A DNA stretch of 13,960 nt from GWF2-30-66 sp042576225. GTDB lineage: Bacteria > Babelota > Babeliae > Babelales > Vermiphilaceae. A model generated the notes under the pieces. The model searched no databases and was not told where the DNA came from. It was given only the letters and a program-made list of their open reading frames with translations. Shown in pieces: positions 5,595 through 13,473 of the stretch. Each line of letters starts with the position of its first letter. Position 1 is the first letter of the stretch. Both the position numbers and the translations under genes were made by a program. Where the stretch lies: the NCBI GenBank assembly GCA_042576225.1, contig JBHPCA010000035.1:1-13960 (forward strand). The letters are read 5' to 3'.

Positions 5595-7484
5595 ATGAAC
5601 AGGATACAAAAAACAAGCAGCTCACAAAAAGAAATATTACACAAATTTTTTTCGATTTCTATAGCAACACTTTTACTGGTAAGTTTATACACAAGTTCTC
5701 CCATATACAGTAACTCTTGCTCCTCATGCACACCATGCAGCACCTGTTGCGATTACTCTTTAGGCATTTGTGATGGATACCCCTATTTTCAAATACGCTC
5801 ACAAGGAAAAGATTTAGCAAGAGAACTAGTTGGCAGGCAAGAATTTGTAAATAGATATGATATTGATGAATCTTATGGTGCTTTTTCGTTTGCAGTAGAA
5901 TATACTCGAGCATTTAAAAGAGAAAGGCTTACTCACTTTTTATTTGGCAATGATTTAGTAAACTGTTGCCAATTATATATCCAAGGAAGCAGCATTGAAA
6001 ACAGGCATTCAAAAGCGTGGCTTGCTGACTATTTCGGATTACCAACGGATTTTGACTCTCGAGTAAGTTTTTACCCAAATATTCAAAATGTTATTTTAGA
6101 TCTTAATTTTTATATTGGCCTCGATGAACTCACACCAGGATTATTTTGCAAAGTAAATACCCCATTGGTCTGGAGCAAGTGGGAGCTTAATCCATGCGAA
6201 AAAATTATTTCACGAGGCGAACTTGATTTTGATGCCGGATACATGTCTCAAGATGCAATTACAAGAGCATCTTTGGCAAACTCGTTTTTACAAATTATGG
6301 CCGGAGGATACATATTCGGTGATATGAAAGTTCCGATGAAATTTGGAAAAATCTCAAACTGTGGAAATACAAAAACAGCCATCGCCCAAATAGATCTCAC
6401 TTTAGGGTACAACTTTTTACTCAGAGAAGACCGCCATTTTGGAGTATTATTTTATGGATCCGTCCCAACCGGTACACGCCCAAAAGCAACCTATCTGTTT
6501 GAACCTATGATTGGTAATGGAAAACACTGGGAACTGGGTTTTGGATTTACCGGTTCATGGATTTTCTGGTGCAGCGAGGAAGATAAAAATAGATATATGG
6601 GACTATGGCTTGAGTCAACACTTGCACATCTGTTTAAAACATGCCAATGCAGATCTTTTGATTTTTGCGGCAAGCCAAATAGCAGATATATGCTGCTTGA
6701 AGAGATGACTAAAGGCGATGGTAATCTCACAGGCCCAGCCCCTGAGTATGAAGCTGCCAACTACCAATATGCAAAAAATTTAATTCCTGCAATTAACTGG
6801 TCAACATTTAATATAAAAACAAGAATTGACATACAAGGTGAAATCGCAATTAAACTTGGCTGTGTTAGAGATAACTGGAGTCTAGACATTGGGTATAACC
6901 TATGGGGAAGAACAGGTGAAAAATTCTACTGTGGCACTTGTAACTGCAACTCAAATAAACTATACGCCATTAAAGGAGATTCTGATGTTTACGGGCAATT
7001 TATAGTTACCACAACAACAACCATAGTTCCTCTTTCAAAAACACAGAGTTTAGCAACAATACATACCGCAGCAACTGAAGATAATTCGCAACTTGCATTC
7101 TATACCGATAACGGTAACCACAGAGCAATAACTCCAATGGGCGGTGGAGACCAAGTCACCACATCAATTCAGCCGGTTTTAGTAAAAAGAACAGATCTTT
7201 ATTTATGCAAATCACCAAGTTCAATTACACATAAACTATTTGGCCATCTTGGATATGCATGGAAAGAAAGCAATTTGAAAAGCATCCCATTTGTCGGCAT
7301 AGGTGGCAACATAGAATTTGCACAAGACAAATATAAAACGTGTTGCTGCTTGAATAAAAATTGTAATTGCTGCAATCTGGACAATCCCTACTACACTAGA
7401 TCTAAAAACAATTGCAAAAAATCCCCAAGAGCTGGCCTTTCACAATGGGGCGTCTGGGCCAAAGGCGGTGTCTCTTTTGATTAA
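5595..7484 (+). CDS. Cys-rich outer-membrane-like family protein D (629 aa)
   Basis: GGGGAG (5583-5588) sits 6 nt before this ATG. The signal peptide has an unusually long polar n-region (about 17 residues), then FFSISIATLLLVSLYT and likely cleavage near residue 39. The head is short (6 Cys up to CDGYPYFQIRSQGKD). The conserved body is present: ARELVGRQEF, TPLVWSKWELNPCEKI, GNGKHWELGFGFTGSWIF, CRSFDFCGKPNSRYMLLEEM, LIPAINWSTFN, NLWGRTGEKF. Distinctive features are loss of Cys in the body (RPKATYLFEP where B and C have RPCG) and a poor pre-terminal block with only 7 Cys (583-607) and many basic residues, before QWGVWAKGGVSFD. The region after YAIKGD is a different, TTTTT-rich linker. It is a clear, more diverged paralog that looks intact. 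Function is unknown; outer-membrane location is inferred. Confidence 0.92.
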   Translation: MNRIQKTSSSQKEILHKFFSISIATLLLVSLYTSSPIYSNSCSSCTPCSTCCDYSLGICDGYPYFQIRSQGKDLARELVGRQEFVNRYDIDESYGAFSFAVEYTRAFKRERLTHFLFGNDLVNCCQLYIQGSSIENRHSKAWLADYFGLPTDFDSRVSFYPNIQNVILDLNFYIGLDELTPGLFCKVNTPLVWSKWELNPCEKIISRGELDFDAGYMSQDAITRASLANSFLQIMAGGYIFGDMKVPMKFGKISNCGNTKTAIAQIDLTLGYNFLLREDRHFGVLFYGSVPTGTRPKATYLFEPMIGNGKHWELGFGFTGSWIFWCSEEDKNRYMGLWLESTLAHLFKTCQCRSFDFCGKPNSRYMLLEEMTKGDGNLTGPAPEYEAANYQYAKNLIPAINWSTFNIKTRIDIQGEIAIKLGCVRDNWSLDIGYNLWGRTGEKFYCGTCNCNSNKLYAIKGDSDVYGQFIVTTTTTIVPLSKTQSLATIHTAATEDNSQLAFYTDNGNHRAITPMGGGDQVTTSIQPVLVKRTDLYLCKSPSSITHKLFGHLGYAWKESNLKSIPFVGIGGNIEFAQDKYKTCCCLNKNCNCCNLDNPYYTRSKNNCKKSPRAGLSQWGVWAKGGVSFD

Positions 7485-7526
7485 AAAATCGCATATATAA
7501 TTTTAATCGAAAAACCCGAAAAACAA

Positions 7527-7563
7527 GTGGGCAGCGATAGCAAATATTACTATCGCTGCCCAC
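7527..7563. terminator. Perfect 14-bp hairpin between converging genes
   Basis: GTGGGCAGCGATAG (7527-7540) pairs perfectly with CTATCGCTGCCCAC (7550-7563) over a 9-nt loop. Read on the minus strand it is followed by TTGTTTTT, so it fits a Rho-independent terminator for the WD40 operon ending at 7595. Read on the plus strand it lacks a T-run but is the only strong fold after gene D. Its stem has higher G+C than its surroundings. Confidence 0.8.
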
Positions 7564-7592
7564 GCAAATCTTGTAGCATTATTTAACGTTAT

Positions 7593-7674
7593 CTTTATTT
7601 CTCAAGTTTTATGATAACATCCTCAAATCCCTTCTTTTTTTTATCTGCCTTTTTTTTCTGTTTTAATAATTTTT
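7593..7674. repeat. 82-bp near-identical repeat, WD40 3' end copy 1
   Basis: This segment covers the last codons and stop of the 7595-8698 gene and matches 8737-8818 at all but one position (T 7650 against C 8794, a Lys/Arg change). Divergence is far higher upstream in the genes, so the 3' ends were duplicated late or homogenised by conversion. Confidence 0.92.
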
Positions 7675-8698
7675 TTGTCACTTTTGGTTTAGAGTACCAT
7701 GCTAATGATAGAACATATTTTTTAGGACTTTTTAAAATACTTATTAATTCACCCTTTTTTATATCAAAAATTTGAATTTTTTCACCAATAAATCCTACAA
7801 CAATGTATTTGCCATCAGGGCTAAACGCCATTGAATTACACCCACTTAAAGTTTCTATTTTTTTCAACAACTTACCCTCCTTATCAAAAAATCTAATGTA
7901 ATCAAAACCTCTAAAGGCAATAATATTTGGATTCTTAGGACTAAATAGTGCATACTCCGTCATTGGTATAGTATATTCTGGCGCACCAAGCGGAAATGTT
8001 ATTTTTGGAAATTTTGCCTTCTTCCATACTGAGCCCTCCTTATCAAAAATTTCAGGAAACTTACATGAAACAGAAATAATGCACCCATCAGAACTGAATG
8101 ATACCTTATTATTCGGGCAACTCGCTAACTTTTTAAAAGTTTGTACATTTTTATACTTCCATCCCGTTTTTGATGTATTTTTCCAAATCTTAGTTGTGCC
8201 ATATTGTCCCGTAACAAGAACGTTTGTAATTTTGGGGCTAAACGCTACTGAATAAACCTTATCCAAAGCATCTAAAACTTGTATAATTTTCCACTTGCCG
8301 GCTTTCTTTTTATAAATTCTAATTTTTTTATCATCAGACGCAGAAGCCAAAAGGAGACTGTCTATACTAAATGCCACTGAATTAACCCGATTTTTATGGC
8401 CAGTTAAAGTTTGTGTGTTTTCCCATTTTTCTGTATCCCAAATTTTAACTATACCCGCCAGGTCTCCCGAAGCAAGATACTTCCCATCTGGACTAAACAC
8501 TACTGAATCGACACTTTTCTTGTGACCTTTTAAAGTCTTTATAATTTCGCCTGTTTTTGCATTAAAAATTTGAATCTTGTTTACATCTGAAGCAGCAATG
8601 ATGCCCTCTGGCCCAACCTTGCCAAAGCCTAGTTGCGCAAAAAAAAGCATTGCAAATAAAACTACGAACATTACAGATTTTTTTATAATTAATTTCAT
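7595..8698 (-). CDS. Exported WD40 beta-propeller protein (367 aa), third in operon
   Basis: AAGGGAT lies upstream of the ATG, with a signal peptide (MKLIIKKSVMFVVLFAMLFF, cleaved near residue 26). The rest is a WD40 propeller of about seven blades. The clearest are KTLKGHKKSVDSVVFSPDGK...VKIWD and TLTGHKNRVNSVAFSIDSL...IRIYK, with later VYSVAFSPK, NSMAFSPDGKY and QIFDIKKGE. The first strand (GIIAASDVNKIQIFN) and last blade suggest Velcro closure. Central blades are degenerate. A Lys-rich tail (KKADKKKKGFEDVIIKLEK) ends the chain. WD40 propellers are protein-binding platforms without catalysis, and export suggests a periplasmic or secreted role, perhaps towards a host. It is the last gene of the operon, 40 nt after the previous one. 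The binding partner is unknown. Confidence 0.9.
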   Translation of the reverse strand: MKLIIKKSVMFVVLFAMLFFAQLGFGKVGPEGIIAASDVNKIQIFNAKTGEIIKTLKGHKKSVDSVVFSPDGKYLASGDLAGIVKIWDTEKWENTQTLTGHKNRVNSVAFSIDSLLLASASDDKKIRIYKKKAGKWKIIQVLDALDKVYSVAFSPKITNVLVTGQYGTTKIWKNTSKTGWKYKNVQTFKKLASCPNNKVSFSSDGCIISVSCKFPEIFDKEGSVWKKAKFPKITFPLGAPEYTIPMTEYALFSPKNPNIIAFRGFDYIRFFDKEGKLLKKIETLSGCNSMAFSPDGKYIVVGFIGEKIQIFDIKKGELISILKSPKKYVLSLAWYSKPKVTKKLLKQKKKADKKKKGFEDVIIKLEK

Positions 8699-8703
8699 GG
8701 TTT
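8673..8703. repeat. 31-bp repeat at WD40 start, copy 1
   Basis: This segment spans the first codons and spacer of the 7595-8698 gene and is identical to 9982-10012 at the start of the 8739-10007 gene. The third gene (near 11140-11170) has a diverged version. It shows that the signal peptide and ribosome site were copied together. Confidence 0.9.
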
Positions 8704-8736
8704 ATCCCTTTTTTTTTTTTAAGCAATCGCATCCCT

Positions 8737-8818
8737 CTTTATTTCTCAAGTTTTATGATAACATCCTCAAATCCCTTCTTTTTTTTATCTGCCCTTTTTT
8801 TCTGTTTTAATAATTTTT
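8737..8818. repeat. 82-bp near-identical repeat, WD40 3' end copy 2
   Basis: This is the second copy of 7593-7674, at the 3' end of the 8739-10007 gene, with one mismatch. The adjoining intergenic AGCAATCGCATC (8722 onward) recurs at about 10029, so the spacer was duplicated as well. Confidence 0.92.
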
Positions 8819-10007
8819 CCTGAAATACTTCTTTTTCTGAAAATTTAACAAGCGGCTGCCACGCAAGAACAACCGATCCTCCAAAACCTTTTAACATTTG
8901 TATTTTCTTCCAATTACCGTCTTTTTTCTTTTCAAAAATTGCGATCTTACCTTCTTTAACCAATCCTGAAGCCATATACTTCCCATCAGATCTAAATGCA
9001 ATTAAACCAAGCTGAGTTTGACCACGAACCTCAACATCATTTTCAAGAGTTTTTATTACTTTAAATTTCCATTTTCCCTGCCCACTGGAAACTGTCGAAG
9101 AAACACTTTTTTCTTTCTTAAAAATTACAAATTTCTCTAATAAAGTAAACTCCCCTTCTATTGTTAATCCTGATGCAAGATATTTACAATCAGGACTAAT
9201 TACTGGTGAGATAAAAATGTAATTAGGGATCTCTCCTACTTCTTCCCATGTATTTGTATCATAAATATCTAAACCAAACCTACGAAACACAAAAAGGTTT
9301 TTGCTATCAAAGCTAAACTCTACTGAAAAAATCGGCTCATTATAATTAAGATCTACTAAGATTTTCCACTTTTTTGCATCCCAAATTACAAAACCTTGCT
9401 TATCATCTTCCTCATTACCTATCCCTACAGCAAAATATTTACCATCAGGGCTAAATGATCCTGATCTGGAACCAAATTGATTGTCTTCTAAAGTTTTTAC
9501 TTTCTTCCATAAGAAATGATCTCCTTTTTTATAGACTATAACTTTTCCATCATAGTCCAGCGTACCATCGCTTGTCGATATAAGATATTTTCCATTGGGG
9601 CTAAAATCTAATGAACGAACCATGGTCTCACAATCCTTTAGAACCTGTATTTTTTCCCACTCCCCAAAACCCTTCCAGAAGTAATATTGCCTTTTATAAA
9701 CTTCAACTACCCCATCTTCAAAACCCGCTAAAAAAAGCTTCCCATCAGGACTAAATTTTACTGCTGTAACAGGAATTGCCTCACCTTTTTTTGACGTTCG
9801 CTTCTTAAAAGTTTTTATGTTATAAAACTTGCCACCCTGTTTTTTCCCCCAAAACTTGATTTCACCATTTTCAAATCCTGAGGCAAGAATACCACTTAAC
9901 CCCGGCTTCTTTTTTTTCGCTGGTTTCATTCCTACGCTAAACTGAGCAACAAACAACGTTGCAAGTAAAATTGTAAGTGCTACAGATTTTTTTATAATTA
10001 ATTTCAT
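8739..10007 (-). CDS. Exported WD40-like beta-propeller protein (422 aa), second in operon
   Basis: AAAGGGG precedes the ATG, and the first 26 residues are a signal peptide (MKLIIKKSVALTILLATLFV, probable cleavage at SVG/M) followed by a Lys patch (KPAKKKKP). Repeats of the WD40 type run through the rest: ILASGFENGEIKFWG, VTAVKFSPDGKLFLAGFEDG, RSLDFSPNGKYLIS, GSFSPDGKYFAVG, FVIWDAKKWK, ISPDCKYLASG, IAFRSDGKYMASG. The GH and WD signatures are worn down compared with the other two genes, and several blades carry insertions, which explains the greater length. The tail LLKQKKRADKKKKGFEDVII is shared with the downstream gene down to the DNA. It probably forms a seven- or eight-bladed scaffold outside the cytoplasm. 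It is spaced 38-40 nt from both neighbours, so a three-gene transcript is likely. Confidence 0.88.
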   Translation of the reverse strand: MKLIIKKSVALTILLATLFVAQFSVGMKPAKKKKPGLSGILASGFENGEIKFWGKKQGGKFYNIKTFKKRTSKKGEAIPVTAVKFSPDGKLFLAGFEDGVVEVYKRQYYFWKGFGEWEKIQVLKDCETMVRSLDFSPNGKYLISTSDGTLDYDGKVIVYKKGDHFLWKKVKTLEDNQFGSRSGSFSPDGKYFAVGIGNEEDDKQGFVIWDAKKWKILVDLNYNEPIFSVEFSFDSKNLFVFRRFGLDIYDTNTWEEVGEIPNYIFISPVISPDCKYLASGLTIEGEFTLLEKFVIFKKEKSVSSTVSSGQGKWKFKVIKTLENDVEVRGQTQLGLIAFRSDGKYMASGLVKEGKIAIFEKKKDGNWKKIQMLKGFGGSVVLAWQPLVKFSEKEVFQEKLLKQKKRADKKKKGFEDVIIKLEK

Positions 10008-10012
10008 GGTTT
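9982..10012. repeat. 31-bp repeat at WD40 start, copy 2
   Basis: Identical to 8673-8703; covers the start codon and signal-peptide beginning of the 8739-10007 gene. Confidence 0.9.
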
Positions 10013-10045
10013 TTCCCCTTTTTTTTAAAGCAATCGCATCTCTCT

Positions 10046-11167
10046 TTATTCCTTAAATTTTATGATGATATCCCAAGGCATCTTTTTCTTTTCCTTTTTT
10101 AATATTTTTTTTGTCACTTTTGGTTTGGGGTGCCATGCTAAACAAAGCACGCCTTTTTTATGGCCTTGTAAAGACTTTATAAGTTTACCTGTTTTAATAC
10201 TGAAAATTTGAATTCTTCCATCTTTAAGCGCTATAGCAAGATACTTACCATCAGGGCTAAATACTACTGTTGTAGCATAACGAAGTTCTGGTGTAACAAC
10301 ACCCAAAATACTTTTTGCTGCCCACTGCGCACCCTTCTTTTCCAATAATATGATAAAACCATCTGAAGTCCTTACAGTGAGAAGATTTGGGTCTTTAGGG
10401 TAAAATGCTAAACTTATAATAGTTCCATGTTTGAATTTGAATGATTCTGTTTTTTTCCACAAAGAATCACTCTTTTTATCAAAAAACTCAATAACTTCTG
10501 AAGATGATATGTTAGCAATACACTCATCAGAACTAAGTACCGTTCCGTAAAAAAGACCATCATTTTTTATTTTAAAAGTTTGCGTATTTTTATACTTCCA
10601 CCCTGTTTTTGATATATTTTCCCAAATTTTAATTGCTGACCTATCTGCTGCAACAATATAGTTTGTGATTTTGGGGCCAAATGCTACTGAACTAACTTCT
10701 TCATCCATAGACAAGGTTTGTTTTATTAATTTCCACTTGCCACCCTTATTTTCATAAATTTTAATTTTTTTATCTGAAGACCCAGAAGCTAAAAGAAGAC
10801 TGTCAACACTAAATGCTACTGACTTGATCAAACCTTTATGGTTTTTTAAAATTTGTAGGTTTTGCCATGTTATTGTATCCCAAACTTTAACTATCCCGTC
10901 AGAAAATCCTGATGCAAAATTTTTACCATCCGGGCTAAATGCCATTGATTCAATAGAACCCTTATGGCCTTTAAAAGTCTTTATTGTTTTGCCTGTTTTT
11001 ATATCCCAAATTTTAATTGTTTTGTCAGTGGATCCTGAGGCAAGAATTCCACTTAATTCCGGTTTCTTTTTCTTCACCGGTTCCACCATACCCACACTAA
11101 GCCAAGTAACAAAAAGCGTTGCAAGCAACACTGTGAGTGATACAGATTTTTTTATAGTCAGTTTCAT
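10046..11167 (-). CDS. Exported WD40 beta-propeller protein (373 aa), first in operon
   Basis: I place the start at 11167, because this ATG follows AAAGGGAAAAC and begins MKLTIKKSVSLTVLLATLF, the same signal peptide as its two paralogs. The in-frame ATG at 11197 would add ten polar residues and has no SD. Cleavage is likely near residue 26, before MVEPVKKKKP. This is the best-preserved propeller of the three: IKIWDIKTGKTIKTFKGHKG, SIESMAFSPDGKNFASG, VKVWDTITWQNLQILKNHKG, KSVAFSVDSLLLASGSSDKK, IKIWENISKTG, TVVFSPDGKYLAIALKDGR, KSLQGHKKGVLCLAWHPKP. About seven blades are present, and the tail is shorter and lacks the repeat shared by the other two. It is a predicted exported interaction scaffold whose target is unknown. 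It is the first gene of the operon, reading away from gene E. Confidence 0.9.
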   Translation of the reverse strand: MKLTIKKSVSLTVLLATLFVTWLSVGMVEPVKKKKPELSGILASGSTDKTIKIWDIKTGKTIKTFKGHKGSIESMAFSPDGKNFASGFSDGIVKVWDTITWQNLQILKNHKGLIKSVAFSVDSLLLASGSSDKKIKIYENKGGKWKLIKQTLSMDEEVSSVAFGPKITNYIVAADRSAIKIWENISKTGWKYKNTQTFKIKNDGLFYGTVLSSDECIANISSSEVIEFFDKKSDSLWKKTESFKFKHGTIISLAFYPKDPNLLTVRTSDGFIILLEKKGAQWAAKSILGVVTPELRYATTVVFSPDGKYLAIALKDGRIQIFSIKTGKLIKSLQGHKKGVLCLAWHPKPKVTKKILKKEKKKMPWDIIIKFKE

Positions 11168-11232
11168 GTTTTCCCTTTGCTTTACGTAATTAGTCATTTA
11201 TACGTATTAAACTTACACCTTTATCAGTTATA

Positions 11233-11262
11233 ATTATAAAGAAAATGCCCAAGAAAAATCAA
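11233..11262 (-). promoter_or_regulatory. Candidate promoter of the WD40 operon
   Basis: On the minus strand TTGATT (11262-11257), an 18-nt spacer and TATAAT (11238-11233, a perfect -10) would start transcription near 11226, about 58 nt before the first WD40 start. No other equally good site is seen in this spacer. Confidence 0.5.
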
Positions 11263-11430
11263 CAATTTGCAAATATTTTTCAAGTATATCGCTCTGGTAA
11301 GGGATTACAAGAAAAAAAGGGGTGTATGTTTGGAGCACAATAACTCTATTAAGAGCAGTTTTAGTTTTTATTAAAAAAATATGCCTTTTTGCTATAACGA
11401 GGCCCTATATCAAACACATCAATATATTTG

Positions 11431-11460
11431 TTTACAAAACTTGGGGCAACATATTACAAT
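11431..11460 (+). promoter_or_regulatory. Candidate promoter of gene E
   Basis: TTTACA (11431-11436), 18 nt, TACAAT (11455-11460) puts the transcript start near 11467, about 37 nt before the chosen start of gene E. The -35 and spacer match those of the gene B candidate (832-861). Confidence 0.45.
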
Positions 11461-11489
11461 TTTTTTGACAAAATTAAAAAATAAAACGT

Positions 11490-11507
11490 ATGGGAGTCTG
11501 GGAATGA
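11490..11507 (+). promoter_or_regulatory. 5-codon upstream ORF overlapping start of gene E (ATGA)
   Basis: ATG 11490 opens MGVWE and ends at TGA 11505-11507, sharing ATGA with the start of gene E (11504). The SD of gene E (GGGAG, 11492-11496) is inside it, as in the gene B arrangement. It has no obvious SD of its own. Confidence 0.3.
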
Positions 11508-13465
11508 GAAAAAAGTGTATAAAAGTATTGTGTACTATTTCTTTGTTTTTTGGTTTTGCCACTTGGGCGCCATTAAGTTACACAACCTGCTCCTGCTCTG
11601 GATCTTCGGTAAATTGTGGTGAATGTGGGCTAGACGAACCGACATGTTGTAATAGTTTATGCAACGGATATCCTTTCTTGCTTCCACGCTCACAAGGAAG
11701 AAATGCAGCCAGGGAGCTTGTTGGTTGCCAAGAATTCATGAATAAATATGACATGGGATCGAAATACGGATATTTCTCTGTCGCTGTAGAATATCAGAGA
11801 TCATTCTGGGCTCAACAGATCCCCAGATACTATTTTGGCCAAGATTATATCGAGTGTAAATATTTAAAAATACAGGGTAGCAAAGTCGCAAATAGAGACC
11901 GTAGGGCATGGCTTGCAGATTACTTCGGCTTGCCGCCAGATTATGACTCACGAGTATCATTTTGCCCACGCGTGCAAAATGCAATAGTCGACTTAAATCT
12001 ATATTATGGCCTAGATAGTGTAACCGAAGGACTTTATGTCAAAGTAGTTGCCCCAATTGTCTGGACAAAATGGGAACTCAACCCTTGTGAAAAAATCTGT
12101 ACTGATGGGATACAATCATTTTCCGCCGGATATATGGCAGAGGATGAAGTCACAAGAGAAAATTTATCAAAAAACTTTTTACAATTTATGTCCGGCAACT
12201 ATACTTTTGGTGATATGAAAACACCAATAAAATACGGTTTAATGTCTTGCCACAAATGTACAACAAAAACAAGACTTTCTGAACTTCGCGCGTCTTTGGG
12301 ATATAATTTTGTTCTCGATAAAGATTATCATTTTGGCTTCTTTTTCCAAGTTTCAGCACCACTTGGCAATCGTCCATGCGCAAAATACTTATTTGAACCA
12401 ATAGTTGGTAACGGAAAACACTGGGAAATAGGCGGTGGACTCTCTGGATCTTGGATATTTAATCAATGCGAAGATAACCCAGAAAGATATATGGGCATAT
12501 GGATAGACATGACCTTAACACACTTGATAAAAAGTTGTCAACGCAGATCATTTGATATACTTTGCAAATCAAACAGCAGATACATGTTACTCGAACAGCT
12601 AGATACAAATGAAAAAGATCTTAAAATTGTATATGATGGGGAATCAATAGTAGCCAATCTCCAATACAAAAAAAATCTCATACCGGCTATAAATTGGTCG
12701 ACGTTTAGAACCGATGTGAGAATTGACCTACAAACAGATATTGCTATTAAATTGGGCTTTGTCAGAAATAATTCCAGCTTTGATATTGGTTACAACTTCT
12801 GGGCAAGATCAGGGGAAAAATTTGCACGCGAATGCCGCTGCACCTGCGAACCAACTTGCAAATATGCAGTGAAAGGTGATACGTTTGTCTATGGCTACTA
12901 CGGAGGGGCCCAGGAGAATTCCATACCACTTTCGGCAACACAAAGTGAGGCAAGCATACATTCGGGCAAAAATCACCCTGCATTTTTGTTAGACCCAACA
13001 AACCCAATAGACACTAACCCATCTATCGACAATAAAAACCCTGATGGTTACAATACTTATTCTCAAGCAAATCCGTTAGTTGCCAAAGGAAGCACAGAAC
13101 CTGTAAACACATCAATACAACCAATATTATTGTCACAAGCAAATATTAATTTACAAGACTCACCAAGCGCACTCACACACAAAATTTTTGCACACTTTGG
13201 CTATGCATGGAAAAATGATATAGACAACGAAAATAATAATAATGGGATACCGTTCGTAGGATTTGGTGGTGAGATAGAATTTGCTCGAAATCGATGTAAA
13301 ATAGAATGCCATTCCTGTAACAAAAAACAATGCTATAGTTGCAATTCATGCTCATGCCAAGACACGTACTATGCATGCGATTACTGCTGTGATAAACATT
13401 GCGGCAAAAGAATGGGAATATCTCAGTGGGGTGTCTGGCTCAAAGGCGGCGTCGCATTTAATTAA
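11504..13465 (+). CDS. Cys-rich outer-membrane-like family protein E (653 aa)
   Basis: I chose 11504 over the longer frame from 11381 because GGGAG lies 7 nt upstream, a signal peptide starts there (MRKKCIKVLCTISLFFGFAT, cleavage about 22-25), and the length becomes 653 aa, exactly that of B and C. The head has 7 Cys up to CNGYPF. Body landmarks are QGRNAARELVGCQEFMNKYD, APIVWTKWELNPCEKIC, LGNRPCAKYLFEP, GNGKHWEIGGGLSGSWIF, RRSFDILCKSNSRYMLLEQL, LIPAINWSTFRTDVRIDLQ. The pre-terminal block (598-633) holds 11 Cys mixed with basic and aromatic residues, then SQWGVWLKGGVAFN. It is intact and more diverged than B and C, and split from the other copies by the inverted WD40 operon. Outer-membrane location and a surface Cys loop are inferred. 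Function is unknown. Confidence 0.92.
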   Translation: MRKKCIKVLCTISLFFGFATWAPLSYTTCSCSGSSVNCGECGLDEPTCCNSLCNGYPFLLPRSQGRNAARELVGCQEFMNKYDMGSKYGYFSVAVEYQRSFWAQQIPRYYFGQDYIECKYLKIQGSKVANRDRRAWLADYFGLPPDYDSRVSFCPRVQNAIVDLNLYYGLDSVTEGLYVKVVAPIVWTKWELNPCEKICTDGIQSFSAGYMAEDEVTRENLSKNFLQFMSGNYTFGDMKTPIKYGLMSCHKCTTKTRLSELRASLGYNFVLDKDYHFGFFFQVSAPLGNRPCAKYLFEPIVGNGKHWEIGGGLSGSWIFNQCEDNPERYMGIWIDMTLTHLIKSCQRRSFDILCKSNSRYMLLEQLDTNEKDLKIVYDGESIVANLQYKKNLIPAINWSTFRTDVRIDLQTDIAIKLGFVRNNSSFDIGYNFWARSGEKFARECRCTCEPTCKYAVKGDTFVYGYYGGAQENSIPLSATQSEASIHSGKNHPAFLLDPTNPIDTNPSIDNKNPDGYNTYSQANPLVAKGSTEPVNTSIQPILLSQANINLQDSPSALTHKIFAHFGYAWKNDIDNENNNNGIPFVGFGGEIEFARNRCKIECHSCNKKQCYSCNSCSCQDTYYACDYCCDKHCGKRMGISQWGVWLKGGVAFN

Positions 13466-13473
13466 ATTTTTGA

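Larger units (their letters stand above)
11168..11503. other. Divergent intergenic region between WD40 operon and gene E
   Basis: This 336-nt gene-free stretch has candidate promoters facing both ways (minus 11233-11262, plus 11431-11460), an SD-like AAAGGGG (11317-11322) followed by a five-codon ORF (MFGAQ, 11326-11343) at too short a spacing, and a five-codon ORF overlapping the start of gene E. An in-frame ATG at 11381 would extend gene E by 41 residues, but it has no SD and spoils the signal peptide. I see no RNA gene. Confidence 0.55.

Noticed and set aside
10824..11189. Plus-strand 121-codon open frame opposite the first WD40 gene
   Set aside because: It is antisense to clear WD40 repeats; the open frame reflects the low stop content of that complement.
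11465..11470. Perfect TTGACA before gene E
   Set aside because: A -10 at normal spacing would fall on 11488 or beyond with no suitable hexamer, and the transcript would start on or after the SD.
11381..11503. N-terminal 41-residue extension of gene E from the ATG at 11381
   Set aside because: It has no SD, would bury the signal peptide, spans the candidate promoter, and breaks the 653-aa length shared with B and C.
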